A stretch of 64,000 bases of DNA, from NCBI GenBank assembly GCA_008638375.1, contig CM018033.1, positions 10,766,880 to 10,830,879 of the forward strand. Reading direction: 5' to 3'. Shown here piece by piece: positions 44,691 through 59,300 of the stretch. The translations under genes were made by a program, and so were the position numbers. The notes beneath the pieces are model-generated. The model saw nothing but the letters and a program-made list of their open reading frames with translations. It had not been told where the DNA came from and did not search any database. Source of the DNA: Nyssa sinensis. Lineage: Eukaryota > Streptophyta > Magnoliopsida > Cornales > Nyssaceae. Position 1 is the stretch's first letter; the number at the start of each line of letters is the position of its first letter.

Positions 44691-47467
44691 TGTCACGCCC
44701 CGAATTTTCCACAAACTCGAGAAGTGAGTGAAATGAAATAGGAAAAGTAAAGGAAAGGTCATTAAAGTGAATTTGATTAATTATGCATTCATTCCCTCAT
44801 GTTTCCCCAAAATTATAAGTGAAGGCTTGCCATTTAACTTAACCAAGATGACCCCCTAATATTACTCAAACATTCCTCCCAATTAATAGTTAAAACAATT
44901 TAAGTCATGTCCAAAGGTGACTTCCAAAATAGACCCAAAACATCTCAAAAAAAAATGTCTTGGAATAATGGCTCAAATGGGTCCCAAATACCCTAATGCA
45001 TGGGCCAACAATAAACCAAAAATCCTACCTCAAATGGCCCAAGTAAGTGGCCAAACATGGCCTTGAAATATGACTAAAAACTGTCCAAAAAAAATTCCCA
45101 ACATGGCTTGATGTAATGGCCAAAAATGGCCCAAAATGGGCTCCAAAATGTAGGGTCAAGCATGTAACTAAATGGCCTTGAAGGTAGGTCATGAAGGGCC
45201 ATAACATGCCCAAAGTAGTGGCTGCGCAGCAGGGCAAGGCAGGGGCAGGCGTGTAGGCAGCGCGCGGGGGCATGCGCGTGGGTGGTTGCGGCCTGGGCTG
45301 GTTTCTGCACTGTTTTACTCTAGTGACTGAGAGCTAATTTTCTAATTTTTGCATTTTTACTGTTTATGGCTACGAGCAAATTTCTCAATTTTCAATAATG
45401 TTTTTCCAAGTTTTTCAAGCCACTGTTCTTCCATTTTTAGCCCATTTCCCCTAACGTTTCTAGCCCTCTATTTTGAGCACTTTTCTCACCTAATTAAAAT
45501 GTGTTTTACACACTTAACCAATTCTTTAATTTTTTCAAAATTTTGACATAACCTCCTTTGTTTTCTAAGTCTTTTTCCCACCTAATATTCACAATATTTC
45601 ATGTAATTAAGGACTCATATATTCCATCCTCACTCAATGGCCACAATCTCACACAAACTTAATATACATCATCTAATTATACAATTCTCCACACATACAC
45701 ATATGCGTGAACTTTAAAGGCCAAATTATCATATTCATCACAACATATAAGGTCTTTTCCATTCCTTTCGTAATACACAAATTTTCTACAATGTCATTTC
45801 ATAAGGTTTAGAGCTTATGCCCTTGTCCAATATCAAAATAAGCCCAAGGGGACAAAAATCCTCTATGGTCCACCTCCCCCTTCATCCTTCAAGACTTCAT
45901 CAAGTCTTCAAGTATCGGGACCCTCGTCTATAATATGATATTACACGAATGGGTCAGCTCAACTGCTGGTATAACATAATGCTAATGCTAGGAACAAATT
46001 TTTTAAGGTGTGGCATGTGCAAGTGTACATTTTAAAAGCTATAATCCCATCATCCCTCAATGTCATGCTAATGTCAATATGCATGACACACACATGCAAC
46101 TCTATGCCCAACACATGTCTCGCTTTCAAGGTCCTCCTATTAGCCCGCAAGTACTAAAATTGGCCAGATTTTAGGTTTTTCATCACAGGATCTACACCCT
46201 CATAATGCATAGCACCAAGTGCTCAACTCACACCATGTCTCCAAGGATTCACACTATGCTAACATGCTTTGGTTTCATTCTTATGCAATTCAATGAAGCA
46301 TTTCATCTACACATGAAGTATGACTTAAAAATATGCCTCTTTTATAAAGTAAAGCATAACTTCAAATTCACAACACTTTGTCTACATGAATATAAGTCAC
46401 AATTCAATGAATTAAGTATATGATCAAGTCTCATGTTCATCACTTTAACAATTTCTCAAAGGAAATACAAATACACAAATTACCAACTCATGGAATAATT
46501 CATAACTCTCAAACCACAAGAGTTTCTCTACATGAACATAAGCTAGAATACAATGAATCACACATACCGACAAATTACATGTTCATCACTTTACCAAATT
46601 CTCCAAAAATAACAAAGAACACACAAGTACATAAACAATCAACTCTAAGTTTTCAAAGCAACTACCACCTAAGTGATTTTTTAACACCAAATAAACACCT
46701 AAATCATTCAATCAACACATAGAAAGGCAAGAAAACTCAAATCTATTCCTAACTTAGCAAGGTATTATACCTAGAATGATTTTTCTCAAACCGAGGAAGT
46801 TGTGTTCGCTGCACAGCTGAACCAATCAGTGAGAATATAGGTCTTGATGAGAGGAACAACTTCCTAGAAGGAAGCCTTGCAAGAATCTTGGCCTAAGAGT
46901 GTGTTTTGGTGGCTTGAAGCTTAGAGAACCTAGGGCTTTTTCTTCATTTTTCTCTATGCACGACTTCTGCTCTGAATCTCAGACCAAAATATGAAAAAAA
47001 ATAAATAAATAAAAATACACTAAGGCGCTGTATTTGTAGTGGAGGGGCAAAGGTGCAAAACGACCCTTTTGCCTTTAATAAATTCGGGACCCCGTTACAC
47101 TATAACCCATCCCAAAATGCCTCAATTTGATATTTTGTTTTAGCCAAAGTTCTTAAAATTATTTTAAATAAATTTTTAAACAAAATAAATTTTCTCTTGT
47201 GGCCGGGTTTGGTCGAATCCACCCGGGTCACCCGGGATGCCATTTTGGTCCTATTTTTGAAACTATCTCCGAACAGGCTCAAATTTTTACAAGAGGTGTA
47301 TTTTAACATTATAAGCATATTTATATTCTATGTTATACTCCAAATATGCTTCTAAATATGACTTATGCCTAAATGATGCATGTTTAATGCCCTACTAGCA
47401 AACCGTGCAAAAATAATGCCCTACCGACAAAAATGAAAAATTTATTCTCAATTTTCAGGTCTCTACA
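44691..47467 (-). repeat. Element B 3' LTR
   Basis: It spans TGTCACGCCCCGAATTTTCC to caggtctctaca. Its partner at 51663-54482 differs by small indels (for example an extra gtaaaggaaa near 44750). The TATA box is damaged here (tatttgta at about 47029), while the other LTR keeps tatttata. Confidence 0.9.
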
Positions 47468-47484
47468 TCCGTCCCCCCTTAAAG
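47468..47484 (-). promoter_or_regulatory. Polypurine tract of element B
   Basis: The minus-strand sequence is ctttaaggggggacgga, directly at the LTR start TGTAGAGACC. Confidence 0.85.
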
Positions 47485-50400
47485 TAATTTCATCCCAAAA
47501 TTTAAAAATGTACCTCTTCTACAAGATCTAGAAAGATCAATACAAAATGTGTTGTAACATAGAGACGTGCAGCCTTACCTATGGATCCTTCACCTCTCCA
47601 TTTGCCAGGCGATGTGGAATGCATTACCCTCTCCCATTACCCTCTCCCCCCAAAGGAACCTCGTCCACTTAGGCAGGTGTGCAGCAGCGTACAAACATCT
47701 CCACACTCCCTACTAGGGTTTGGTTTCTGATCCCATCTGTAACGGCTCACTCCATATGGCACGACGCATAATGAAATCCTCAAACATGTTGGCTCATCAA
47801 TGCCAATCTTCCAAATCCATCCAAGCATCATGACCCACCTCAATAATGCAACACAAAAAAAAAAAATTCTCAATGCTCGTAAGGATACCTCAAAGCCTTT
47901 CATACATGTGATGACTATCTAACTAACCTCAAATCAAGCTATGCAATCATCTTATAATTCATCACAATAGCATCAATATATCACCTGCACTTTCAAGATC
48001 AACCCAATCGAGTACATGTGAAAGGTTAGGCTTATACTTCCTCAACATCGATACATGAAAGACATCATGAACCCCAGATAACTATGGCAGTAGCGCCAAC
48101 CGATAAGCTACTTCTCCAATACTTTTATCAATCAAGATCTTGCAAAGGTCTATTACACTCACGTTATGTTCTCAACTAATTAAAGGAACCCATCAATCAT
48201 ATGGAACTTATTACATTAGTTTCAAATCTAACTTAATTTAGTCATTATAATCAACACAATCTGAAACCATTCTACACACCAGATTCATCATTTTGTCATT
48301 TTGTCATAAGTCCTCAAATTGAGTTTTCAACTCATATAGTTTCACAATCATCACAAGATACATTATCAAATTATTCCATGGAGAATTCACTCTCCTCTAA
48401 AATAGTAATTTCCCCTAAGTAAATCATCAGAATGTCCTAAACTCATTCATCACTATTAGTGTTTACTCATAATGTAAATTTATGATTTTAATCTATCATC
48501 CATCAACTAGGGAAAAACAAAATAGGCATGCAAAGGCCTTACTAACAAAATCACTTCTATTATCAAAGAAATATAGTAAAAAACCTCACCCTTGAAGATC
48601 AATCTAACCACTATGTGGACCACAATAGGAAATAGTCATAACAAAATTCCTAACACTTTCATACTCTACTAAAAATCAAAAGCCATCAAATGCACTATTA
48701 TAATTCTCAGTAGCCAACCACAGTTCAATATGCATATCTATAAGTCACTCCATCCCCGAGACATACTATCTCTAACTAATCTTACATTCCAAGAGTATCC
48801 ATCAATATTGGCAGTAAATCATAACCCAATATTGACAATAATCCCCCATTTCTGTTCACAAGTTCTTGGACTTCCACAAGATCATTCCATTTTCAAATTA
48901 AAATTTCCATTCTCAATTTACATGTTAAGCAAAATTTGAAATCATACTCACCCCCAGCTTGACCTAACCATGCCATTCACAATTCACTCTCTATATAAAC
49001 AACACTATCATTAACTAATAGTTCAACAATCTAATTCATCAAGGATAAATTAAAATCTCTTCTACCCCGTATCCAAGGTATATTCCATACACACTCCCAC
49101 ATCTGGTTAAAAGTTTTTCCATCTTCATCCTTTTAAGCTTTCATGCTTTTAATTCCATGCACTATCTAATGACATGCTTCAAAATGCAACATAAACACGT
49201 AAGCACATATGTACCCAATCCATGGGTGTATATAAAAACAAAACATGCAATACATATCTCTTACACATCAAAGAATTTAACATGCTTCATTTATACCCAC
49301 ATACCTTACACATACATTAAGTAAAAAAAAAAAACTCATACTTAACACATATAACAAATCAATCAAACCTTGGTAAATACTAAAAATGCATTACGTTTCC
49401 ACTACCATGTAATTAGTACATACTCATGCAAGTTCACCTTAGTTAATTCATTTTCCTTGTTGCCTTAAATCGTCTTATTAGGTATCTTTTACCTTTTTCC
49501 TGTATATAACTAGGTGATAACCCTTCATGGATCACAGCTCCTGTTGTTACTGGGTGGTGGATTGGCCAGTCTATACACTTGTAACTCAAAACCTGCTACC
49601 AACTCAGTATATTCATAATACAATTTTAAGTGATCCTAACCACATGGATTGATGACCTAGTATATACATTTTTACATCATATGCTCATAATAGTTAATAT
49701 TCATTTAATCATTCATACATACATAACATGGTTAAGCATACTTTTATACATATATTACTACCAATCCAGTCTATTTAGATATCATAGTTGTAGTACTGTA
49801 ACCCTATGAATATCGGGTACTAACCTAGCATACACACATAGAACCAACAAACAACATTCAACGGCTAACATGTAGCCTACCACATAAACACTTAAGATTA
49901 CGATCCATCCTAAGAATATACGTATACATAAATGAACATACAGCTTACCATATAGGTAACTAGGCAAATAATCCACCCTATAGATGTCCAGGCTTACATT
50001 CTATCTTATAGATCACTAAGCACATAGCCTACCTCATAAATCACTAGGTCTACTATATGGATATAAGCATCTATCCCCAGTTCCTCAAAAATCAAGCATA
50101 CCACTTATTGTACAATTTCACACACAAAAGTAACAAGCACTCACCTAGTCATGTAATCCAAACCAAACCAATTAAGTCGAGGTCTAACCTCTCTTAACTC
50201 ATAACAAAGTCCATCCTAGAAGGATCCACGGACACCCCGTAAAATAAATAAAAAAATTATCTCCCTCAGAAGTACACACCGTCACTCTCCCCCTATAGCA
50301 GTCTACACTCGCCTGAAAAACAAATAACCAATATATCCGTAATATAATGCCAAAACTAGGCATGTCAAGTAGAATGAAGTCAAAAGAAAGAATGCGGTCA

Positions 50401-51647
50401 ACTATCTCTATCGAGCAATCTCTACAGATTCTCGTCAGTGTCACACTACCCCAAGTATATTCACATAATTTGCATCTTAAACACAAGACTCTTATTCAAA
50501 AATTTACATCAACCAACTCTAACCTGATACACAATTTCCGTCAAAGCAACAATCAATGCTTATTCCTTCATTCAATCATAATTATGTAATCACTTTTATA
50601 AACTATGCTAGAACTAAGTTCATGATTCACGCCTTAATTTGGTCCAATTCAAGTAACTCATTATTTTCACAAGGCTTATTTTCATAGGTTCATTTAATCA
50701 ATCCACTATTCTTATCATAGTTAGTATTGATCATTTTATAGGACTAGGTAAGTCAATAGGATCCATCACTAGGTTACCTCCATACGCCACCATAAAATAA
50801 CACATTCCAGTTCAATAAAGAAATCATTTCAACCCCCAACTTTCAGATTCACATCACTTGAATTTATCAAAATTCATCCTAAGCATGAAATCAAAACTCA
50901 ATTATATCATAACCTGAATTTATCCACATTAATCTTTTCCAAACCTTCATGTCTATACAATTCTCTTAAGACGAGATGTCATCAATCATTACTTGATAAT
51001 CTAACAAATCCTGTAGAGATACTTGCTTAATCATAAATTAGAAAACTCATGTTAACCACTTCCACCCATTGTTCACAATAAACAAATAGCAAGTTCTCAC
51101 CCAACTTAAATGTAGTCTTTCACCAGAAAATTTATTTAAGCAACACAATATACACATGCCCATAGCATTCTCCCATAATGCTACATAATATCCTAAAGGA
51201 AAACAAGCATCGATCTATAATGTATGTAAACATGTACTAAGTCACACACCTTATTACCACATACTAAGTTATCACATACAATAATGACAATACAAAAATT
51301 ACTTACATCATGCACTTCAATGCATCAAATCATATAACCATGTATCATAGTATAGTATCAACTAACACATAATCCCAACTAGTCATGCTTCAAGTATAAA
51401 TAGTCACATAACACACAAGGCCCTATCACATACCACCAAAAGTTCACACCAAGTCACACACTTTCCTCTAGGGTCTCACTGGTGTTCAACAACACCCCAT
51501 CGTCGCTAGGTATTCTCCAACTAGAGTTCTAATACCTAGCTGTCGAAGCCTACACATTTCATAATGTTTTACAAAAATTTTAAATCATGTGTCATGGTCC
51601 TATTGTATTCAACAACACCCCACTGGTCTCTAAGTATTCGAACCTAT
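47485..51647 (-). other. Internal region of element B; only an integrase C-terminal relic
   Basis: At about 48185-47985 the minus strand still resembles the integrase C-terminus (the YKPNLSHVLDWVDLE region, better preserved at 56213-56031 in A). The remaining ~3.5 kb is C- and A-rich, has no open frame longer than 95 codons, and shows no RT, protease or gag motif. Long stretches (for example the cttcatggatcacagctcct segment at 49526 and 58075) are shared with the internal region of A, so it is a family feature, not random decay. Confidence 0.75.
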
Positions 51648-51659
51648 GCTCTGATACCA
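51648..51659 (-). promoter_or_regulatory. Primer binding site (Met-tRNA) of element B
   Basis: The minus strand reads tggtatcagagc, the exact common plant PBS, 3 bases inside the LTR end at 51663. A decayed second copy of this junction lies 122 bases further in (about 51525-51545). Confidence 0.88.
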
Positions 51660-51662
51660 TGT

Positions 51663-54482
51663 TGTCACGCCCCAAATTTTCACGAACCCTTAGAAGTGAG
51701 TGAAATGAAATAGGAAAGGTCATTAAGGTGAATTTGATTAATTATGCATTCATTCCCTCATGTTTCCCCAAAATTATAAGTGAAGGCTTGCCATTTAACT
51801 TAACCAAGATGACCTCCTAATATTACTCAAACATTCCTCCCAATTAATAGTTAAAACAATTTAAGTCATGTTCAAAGGTGACTTCCAAAATAGACCCAAA
51901 ACATCTAAAAAAAAAAGGTCTTGGAATAATGGCTCAAACGGGTCCCAAATTCCCTAATGCATGGGCCAACAATAAACCAAAAATCCTACCTCAAATGGCC
52001 CAAGCAAATGGCCAAACATGGCTTTGAAATATGACTAAAAACTGTCTAAAAAAAAAATGCCCAACATGGCTTGATGTAATGGCCTAAAATGGGCTCCAAA
52101 TTATAGGGTCAAGCATGTAACTAAATGGCCTTAAAATGGCCTTGAAGGGTAGGTCATGAAGTGCCATAACATGGCCAAAGCAGTGGCTAGGCAGCAAGCA
52201 AGCAGCAGCACGCGCAGCAAGTCAAGGCAGGGACAAGCGTGCAGGCAGGCACACATGGCAGCGCGCGGCGTAGGGCACGTAGGCGTGCGCGCACAGGCGG
52301 AGGCATGGGCGTGGGTGGCTGGCTGTGACCTGGGCTGGTTTCTGCACTATTTTACTATAGCAACTGAGAGCTAATTTTTTGATTTCTGCATTTTTATTGT
52401 TCATGGTTGTGAGCAAATTTCTCGGTTTTCAATATTTTTTTCCAAGTTTTTCAAGCCAATTTTGTTCCATTTTTAGCCCATTTCCCCAAGGTTTCTAGCC
52501 CTCCATTTTGAGCACTTTTCTCACCTAATTAAAAGGTGTTTTACACACTTAACCAATTCTTTAATTTTTCCAAAATTTTGACATAACCTCCTTTGTTTTC
52601 TAAGTCTTTTTCCCACCTAATATTAACAATATTTCATGTAATTAAGGACTCATATATTCCATACTCACTCAATGGCCATAATCTCACACAAATTTAATAT
52701 ACATCATCTAATTATACAATTCTGCACACATACACATATGCTTGAACTTTAAAGGCCACATTATCATATTCATCACAACATATAAGGTCTTTTCCATTCC
52801 TTTCATAATACATAAATTTTCTACAACGTCATTTCATAAGGTTTAGAGCTTATGCCCTTGTACAATATCAACAAAAGCCCAAGGGGCCAAATATCCTCCA
52901 TGGTCCACCTCTCCCTTCATCCTTCAAGACTTCATCAAGTCTTCATGTACCGGGAGCCTCGTCTATAATATGATATCCCACGAATGGGTCAGCTCAACTA
53001 GCTGGTATAACACAATGCTAATGCTAGGAACAAATTTAAAGCGTGGCATGTGCAAGTGTACATTTTAAAAGCTATAATCCCATAATCCCTCAATGCCATG
53101 CAATGTCAACATGCATGACACACACATGCAACTCTATGCCCAACACATGTCTCGCTTCACGGTCCTTCTCCGTCAACCCGCGAGTACTGAAATTGGCCAG
53201 ATTTTGGGTTTTTCACCATAGGATCTACACCCTCATAATGCATAGCACCAAGTGCTCAACTCACGCCATGCCTCCAAGGATTCACACTATGCTAACATGC
53301 TTTGGTTTCATTCTTATGCAATTCAATGAAGCATTTCATCAACACATGAAGCATGACTTAAAAATATGCCTCTTTCATAAAGTAAAGCATAACTTTAAAT
53401 TCACAACACTTTGTCTACATGAATGTAAGTCAAAATTCAATGAATTAAGTATATGATAAAGTCTCATGTTCATCACTTTAACAATTTCTCAAAGGAAATA
53501 CAAATACACAAACTACCAACTCATGGAATAATTCATAACTCTTAAACCACAAGAGTTTCTCTACATGAACATAAGCTAGAATACAATGAATCACACATAC
53601 CGACAAATTACATGTTCATCACTTTACCAAATTCCCAAAGAATAACAAAGAACACACAAGTACATAAACAATCAACTCTAGGTTTTCAAAGCAACTACCA
53701 CCTAAGTGATTTTCTAACATCAAGTAAACACCTAAATCATTCAATCAACACATAAAAAGGCAAGAAAACTCAAATCTATTCCTAACTTAGCAAGGTATCA
53801 CACCTAGAATGGTTTTTCTCAAATCGAGGAAGCTGTGTTCGCTGCACAGCTGAACCGATTAGTGAGAATATAGGTCTTGATGAGAGGAACAACTTCCTAG
53901 AAGGATTCCTTACAAGAATCTTAGCCTAGGAGTGTGTTTTAGTAGCTTGAAACTTGGAGAACCTAAGCCTTTTTCTTCATTTTTCTCCATGCACGACTTC
54001 TGCTCTGAATCTCAGACCAAAATATGAAAAAAAAAAAAAAAAATACACTAAGGGGCTGTATTTATAGTGGAGGGGCAAAGGTGCAAAATGACCCTTTTGC
54101 CCTTATCCGGGACTCCGTTACACTATAACCCGTCCCGAAACACCTCAATTTGATATTTTGTTTTAGCCAAAGTTCTTCAAATTATTTTAAATAAAATTTT
54201 TTTAAAAAATAAATTTTCGCCTGTGGTCGAGTTTGGCCAGATCCACCTGGGACGCCCTTTTGGTCTTAGTTTTGAAACTGTCTCCGAACAAGCTCAAATT
54301 TTTACAAGATGTGTATTTTAACATTATAAGAATATTTCTCTTCTATGGCATACTCCAAATATGCTTCTAAATATGACTTATGCCTAAATGATGCATGTTT
54401 AACGCCTTACTAGCAAACCGTGCATGAATAATGCCCTATCGGCAAAAATGAAAAATTTATCCTCAATTTTCAGGTCTCTACA
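51663..54482 (-). repeat. Element B 5' LTR
   Basis: It spans TGTCACGCCCCAAATTTTC to caggtctctaca. A TATA box is on the minus strand at 54066-54059 and a GC-rich block at 52186-52330. It is the partner of 44691-47467. Confidence 0.9.
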
Positions 54483-54487
54483 GTGCA

Positions 54488-55940
54488 AGTGTACATTTAT
54501 AAGGTATATTTCTTTCAATTCATCAACGTAATGCAATGGCAATATGCATAACACACACTTGCAACTCTATGACACACCCATGTCTCTCTTCACGGTCCTT
54601 CCCCGATGGAACGCGAGTACCAATTGTATGTCTCAATTCACGGTCCTTCCCTGTTGGATCATGAGTACCATGGCCAATTTTGGGTTTTTCACCACAAGAT
54701 CTGCATCCTCATAATGCATAGCACCGAAGTGCTCAACCCACACTATGTTTCCAAAGATTCACGTATGCCAAGATGCCTTAATTTTTCTACGCAATTTCAA
54801 TGAAGCATTTCATCAAACACATGAAGTATACCTTAAATAATTCATTACACATAAAACAACTATAACTTTTGAATCACAAAACTTTGTCTACATAAACTTA
54901 GCATGTAATCCAATCAATTACACGTATAAACATAATACATATTCACAACCTTACCAAATTCTCAAAGATTACAAAATACATAAAGTACCAACACATTGAA
55001 TAAATCACAACTTTTCAACTACAAGACTTTGTCTACATGAGCATAAGCTAGAATGCAATAAATTATACATATAGTCATATTACATGTTCATCACTTTAAC
55101 AAATTCTCAAAGAATACATACGTACATTAGGTTTCAACCCTAGATTTTCAAAGTACCTATAAGCTAGGTGGTTCTCTAATAATAAATAAGCATGTAAGGT
55201 CATACAATCAATATATAAAAACACTCATAAACTTAAACCTATTCTTTATTTAGCAAAATATCATACCTAAAAGGATTTTTCTCAACCCTAGGGAGTTGTA
55301 CTCACTTGTGCAGCCGAACCAATCAGTAAGAATGTAGCCCTTGACGTGGGGAACAACTTCCTAGAAAGAAGCCTTGTGAAATTTCAAGGCTAGAGATGAG
55401 TTTTGGAAGCTTAAAAGTTAGAAAACCTAGGTTTCTCTTCATCTTTCTCAAATTGAACATGTTTCTACTTCTTCTCAGACCAAATTCTGAGAAATTTAAC
55501 ACTAAGGGGTCCTATTTATAGTAAAGGGGTCAAGGGGTAAAAAGACCATTATGCCCTTAATGAGTTCGGGACCCCGTTACACTACAACCCGTCCCAAAAT
55601 GCCTCAATTCGACATTTTGCTTTAACCAAAGTTCTAAAAATTATTTTAAATGATATTTTTTAAAAAAATTTATTTTCGCCTGCAAGCGGGTGCAACCAAG
55701 GCGACCCGGGATGCCCTTTATGGTCCATTTTTCAAACCATCTTCGATTACGCTCAAATTCCCACAAAAGGTGTATTTTAATATTTTAAGCATATTTCTCT
55801 TCTATGGCATACTCAAAATATGCTTCTAAACATGACTTATATCTAAATGATGCATGTGTAGTGCCCTACCGACAAATAGTGCATGAATAGTGTCTTACCG
55901 GCAAAACGAAAAATTTACCCTGATTTTTCAGATCTTTACA
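54488..55940 (-). repeat. Element A 3' LTR, right part
   Basis: It continues the LTR interrupted at 44690 and matches 61457-62816. It ends gatctttaca at 55940 against the polypurine tract. A TATA box is on the minus strand at 55520-55513. Confidence 0.88.
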
Positions 55941-55957
55941 TCCTTCCCCCCTTAAAG
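55941..55957 (-). promoter_or_regulatory. Polypurine tract of element A
   Basis: The minus-strand sequence is ctttaaggggggaagga, next to the LTR start TGTAAAGATC. Confidence 0.85.
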
Positions 55958-55984
55958 AAATTTTTTCCCTAAATTTAGAAATGT

Positions 55985-56330
55985 ACCTCTATGTACAAAA
56001 AACTCCAGATACCTAGCACGTACTTTAGCCTCACACTCCCAAGTGGCCTCCTCGACCCCATGATGGCTCCAAAGATAGTCTTGCCCCTAAAACCTGGTCC
56101 CTCGAGTCCAATATCCCTACAGGCCTCTCATCATAAGAAACATCACCCTCCACTTCAAGATCGACCCAATCTAGTACATGTGAAGGGTCAGGCTCATACT
56201 TCCTCAATATCAATACATGAAAGACTTCATGAACCCTAGATAACTATAGCGGTAGCGTCAACCGATGGGCCACTTCTCCAACACCTTTATCAATCAAGAT
56301 CTTTTAAGGATCTATAATACTCATGTTAAG
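55985..56330 (-). pseudogene. Integrase C-terminus/chromodomain relic of element A
   Basis: The minus strand reads GEVAHRLTLP (about 56285-56255), a VHEVFHV motif (about 56235) and LRKYEPDPSHVLDWVDLEVE (about 56205-56145). GDVSYDERPVGILDSRDQVL and, after a shift, a chromodomain-like end follow. These are the C-terminal motifs of Tekay-type integrase. One frameshift at about 56100 and stops further on break it. It is the only pol sequence left in the element, and keeps its original place just before the polypurine tract. Confidence 0.85.
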
Positions 56331-59300
56331 TTCTCGATTTATTAAAAGAACCCGTCAATCATATGGAACTTATCACATTAGTTTCAAATCTAACTTGATT
56401 TAGTCATTATAATCAACACAATCAGAAACTATTCTATACATCAGATTCATCATTTAGTCATTTCGTTATAAGTCCTCAAATTAAGTTTTCAACTCATAAA
56501 ATTTCACAATCATCACAAGATACATTATCAAACCATTCTATGGAGAATTCACTCTCCCTACAATAGTAATTTCCCAAGGGAATCATTAGAATGTCCCAAA
56601 TTAATTCATCACTATTAGTGTTCACTCATCATGTAAATTTATGATTATAATCTATCATCCATCAACTAGGAAAAAACAAAACAGGTATACATAGGCCTTA
56701 CTAACAAAATGACTTCTATCATCAAAGAAATATAATAGGAAACCTCACCCTTGAAGATCAATCCAACCACCATGTGGCTACAATAGGAAATAGTCATAAC
56801 AAAATTTATAAGATTTTTATACTCCATTAAAGATCAAAAGCTATCAAATGCACTATCATAATTCTCAGTAGCTAATCACAGCTCAATATACATATCTATA
56901 AGTCACTTCATCCCCGAGACATACTATCTCCAACTAATCTTACATTCCAAGAGTATCCACCAATATTGGCAGTAAATCATAACCCCAATATTAACAATAA
57001 TTCACCATTTCTATTCACAAGTCATTGGACTTTTACAAGATCATTCCAATTTCAAATTAAAGTTTCCATTCCCAAATTACATGTTAAGCAAAAATTTGAA
57101 ATCATACTCACCACAAGCTTGACCTAACCATTCCATTCACAATTCATTCTCTATATCAACAACACGATCATTTTTTTTTCATCAACTAATAATTCAGCAA
57201 TCTAATTCATCAAAGGATAATTAAAATCTTTTACTCTATATCCAAGGTACATACACACTCCCACATATCCAAAGTAATGCCAAACGTTCATCTCTACCCT
57301 TTTTTTATTCATTTCAGCTTCCATCTTAGTATAATTCATTTCCATTCATACCACATATTGTTAAAGTTTTCCATCTTCATTCCTTTTAAGCTTTCAATTT
57401 TTTTTATGCATTGTCCTAATGATATGCTCCGAAATGTAACATAACCATACAAGCACATATTTACCCAATCCATAGGTGTTATAAAAACAAAATATGCACT
57501 ACATGTGTCTTACAAATTAAAGAATTTAGCATACTCTATCAACACAATAGTTAGGCAATACACATGCCATCAAATTAAAACAATTTATTTTCCATGTTCT
57601 TAAGCACGATATTCTCATCGCATGATCAAGAAAAGAAAAGATGCAATAGACGCATTTTATCCACTACTAGCAAACTCACATGTTTTATCTTTACGAGATA
57701 TTTCTAGGTATTCATACCTAAATATATACTTTACAAATACGTAAACATAGTATGTTTTCACTTTTGTCAACAATATTGATATACCTATATACCTTATACA
57801 TATATTAAGAAAGAAAAGAAAAAAGAAAAAAATCTTATGCTCAACACATACAATAAACCAATCAAGCCATGATAAACTTATTATACCATAGATATTAATT
57901 TATTTATTTATTTATTAATTTTATTTGCATATACTAAATATGCCTTACGGTTCCATCATCTATTTGGTACACACTCATGCAAGTTCACATTAGCTAATTT
58001 CTTTTCCTTACTGCCTTCTATCGTCTTATTAGATATCTTTTACCCTTTTTTCATGTATATAACTAGGTGATAACCCTTCATGGATCACAGCTCCTTTTGT
58101 TACTGGGTGATGGATTGGCCAGTCCATACACTTGTAACTCGAGACCTGATACCAGTTCGGTATATTCATAGCATAATCACAAGTGATCCGAACCACATGG
58201 GTTTACAACCTAGGATATACACTTTATATTATACACCCATAACAAGTAATATTCATCCAACCATTCATATATACTTAACATGACTATTATACATTATATA
58301 ATCATGAAGGAATATATCTTAAGCACGCAATCATGTATACCAACCAAAATAATCCATATACATATTACAAACAAGAACATACTCAACACATACTTACTAT
58401 ATATATAAGTTTTCAAATTAGCTATTCATGTCCTTATAATCTTATCATTTTTCAAGTAATTCTAAAACACAAAAATTGATTTAAACCATAGCATGTTAAG
58501 CATATTATATAATTTATACCCATAACTACCCTATTAGACATTTTATTCACTTCATCAAGTAGTCAGGCTTACCAACAGATATAAGCACACAACATGTATC
58601 ATGATTAAACCAAATTATGCAACACTTAATCAAGTAAGTCTTCTAGAAAGATATCTGAAACTCACATACAACTGGTGGTAACACTACCGATACCACCTCA
58701 CTACCATCATTTCTAAGACTCGTAAAATCTGGCTACCCCAACTAGGTGAATCATGTAATGATGGAACAAGGCAATCATCACAAACCCCCCAAATAAAAGA
58801 AACAATCTCCTAAGTATAATATTTATTATCTGGGTCCAAACAATACAACTATTTATAACTTTATCCAAACTAATCAGATTCATTCATAACTTTTTACCCA
58901 CATATTTTTAAAATGACAAGTGAAAATCGCCATTCATTCATAAGTCATATAACAATCCAAGTTCTCATATTGTACTACACATCTCATGTTTGTACATACC
59001 CCCAGTGCCTCAATCACAATATTTTCACTCCAAGTATATTCACACAATTCGCATCTTAAACACAAGATTCATATTCAAAAATTTGTATCATCCTAACTTT
59101 TAACCTGATACACAATTTTCTCCAAAATAACAATCAATATTTACCATTTATTCAATCATAATTTTGGAATCAATCTTATAAACTAAGCTAGAACTAGGTT
59201 CATAATTCACACCTCAATTTGGCCCATTTTATGCAACTCATTATTTTCACTAGGCTTATATTCATAAATTCACTTAATCAATCCATTATTCTTATCACAA

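Larger units (their letters stand above)
44691..54482 (-). mobile_element. Element B: same family as A, complete with two LTRs, inserted in the LTR of A
   Basis: Minus orientation: 5' LTR 54482-51663, primer site 51659-51648, internal 51647-47485, polypurine tract 47484-47468 and 3' LTR 47467-44691. The 5-bp duplication gtgca is at 44686-44690 and 54483-54487. Total 9.8 kb, with LTRs of 2777 and 2820 bp. The internal region has no gag or RT; only a decayed integrase C-terminal trace is found near 48000-48180. The LTR of A reads straight across the insertion when B is removed. Confidence 0.92.

Noticed and set aside
53043..53456. 137-codon plus-strand open frame
   Set aside because: It lies in the LTR of element B. 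The partner LTR (46010-46423) has only a shorter, shifted version and no domain is seen.
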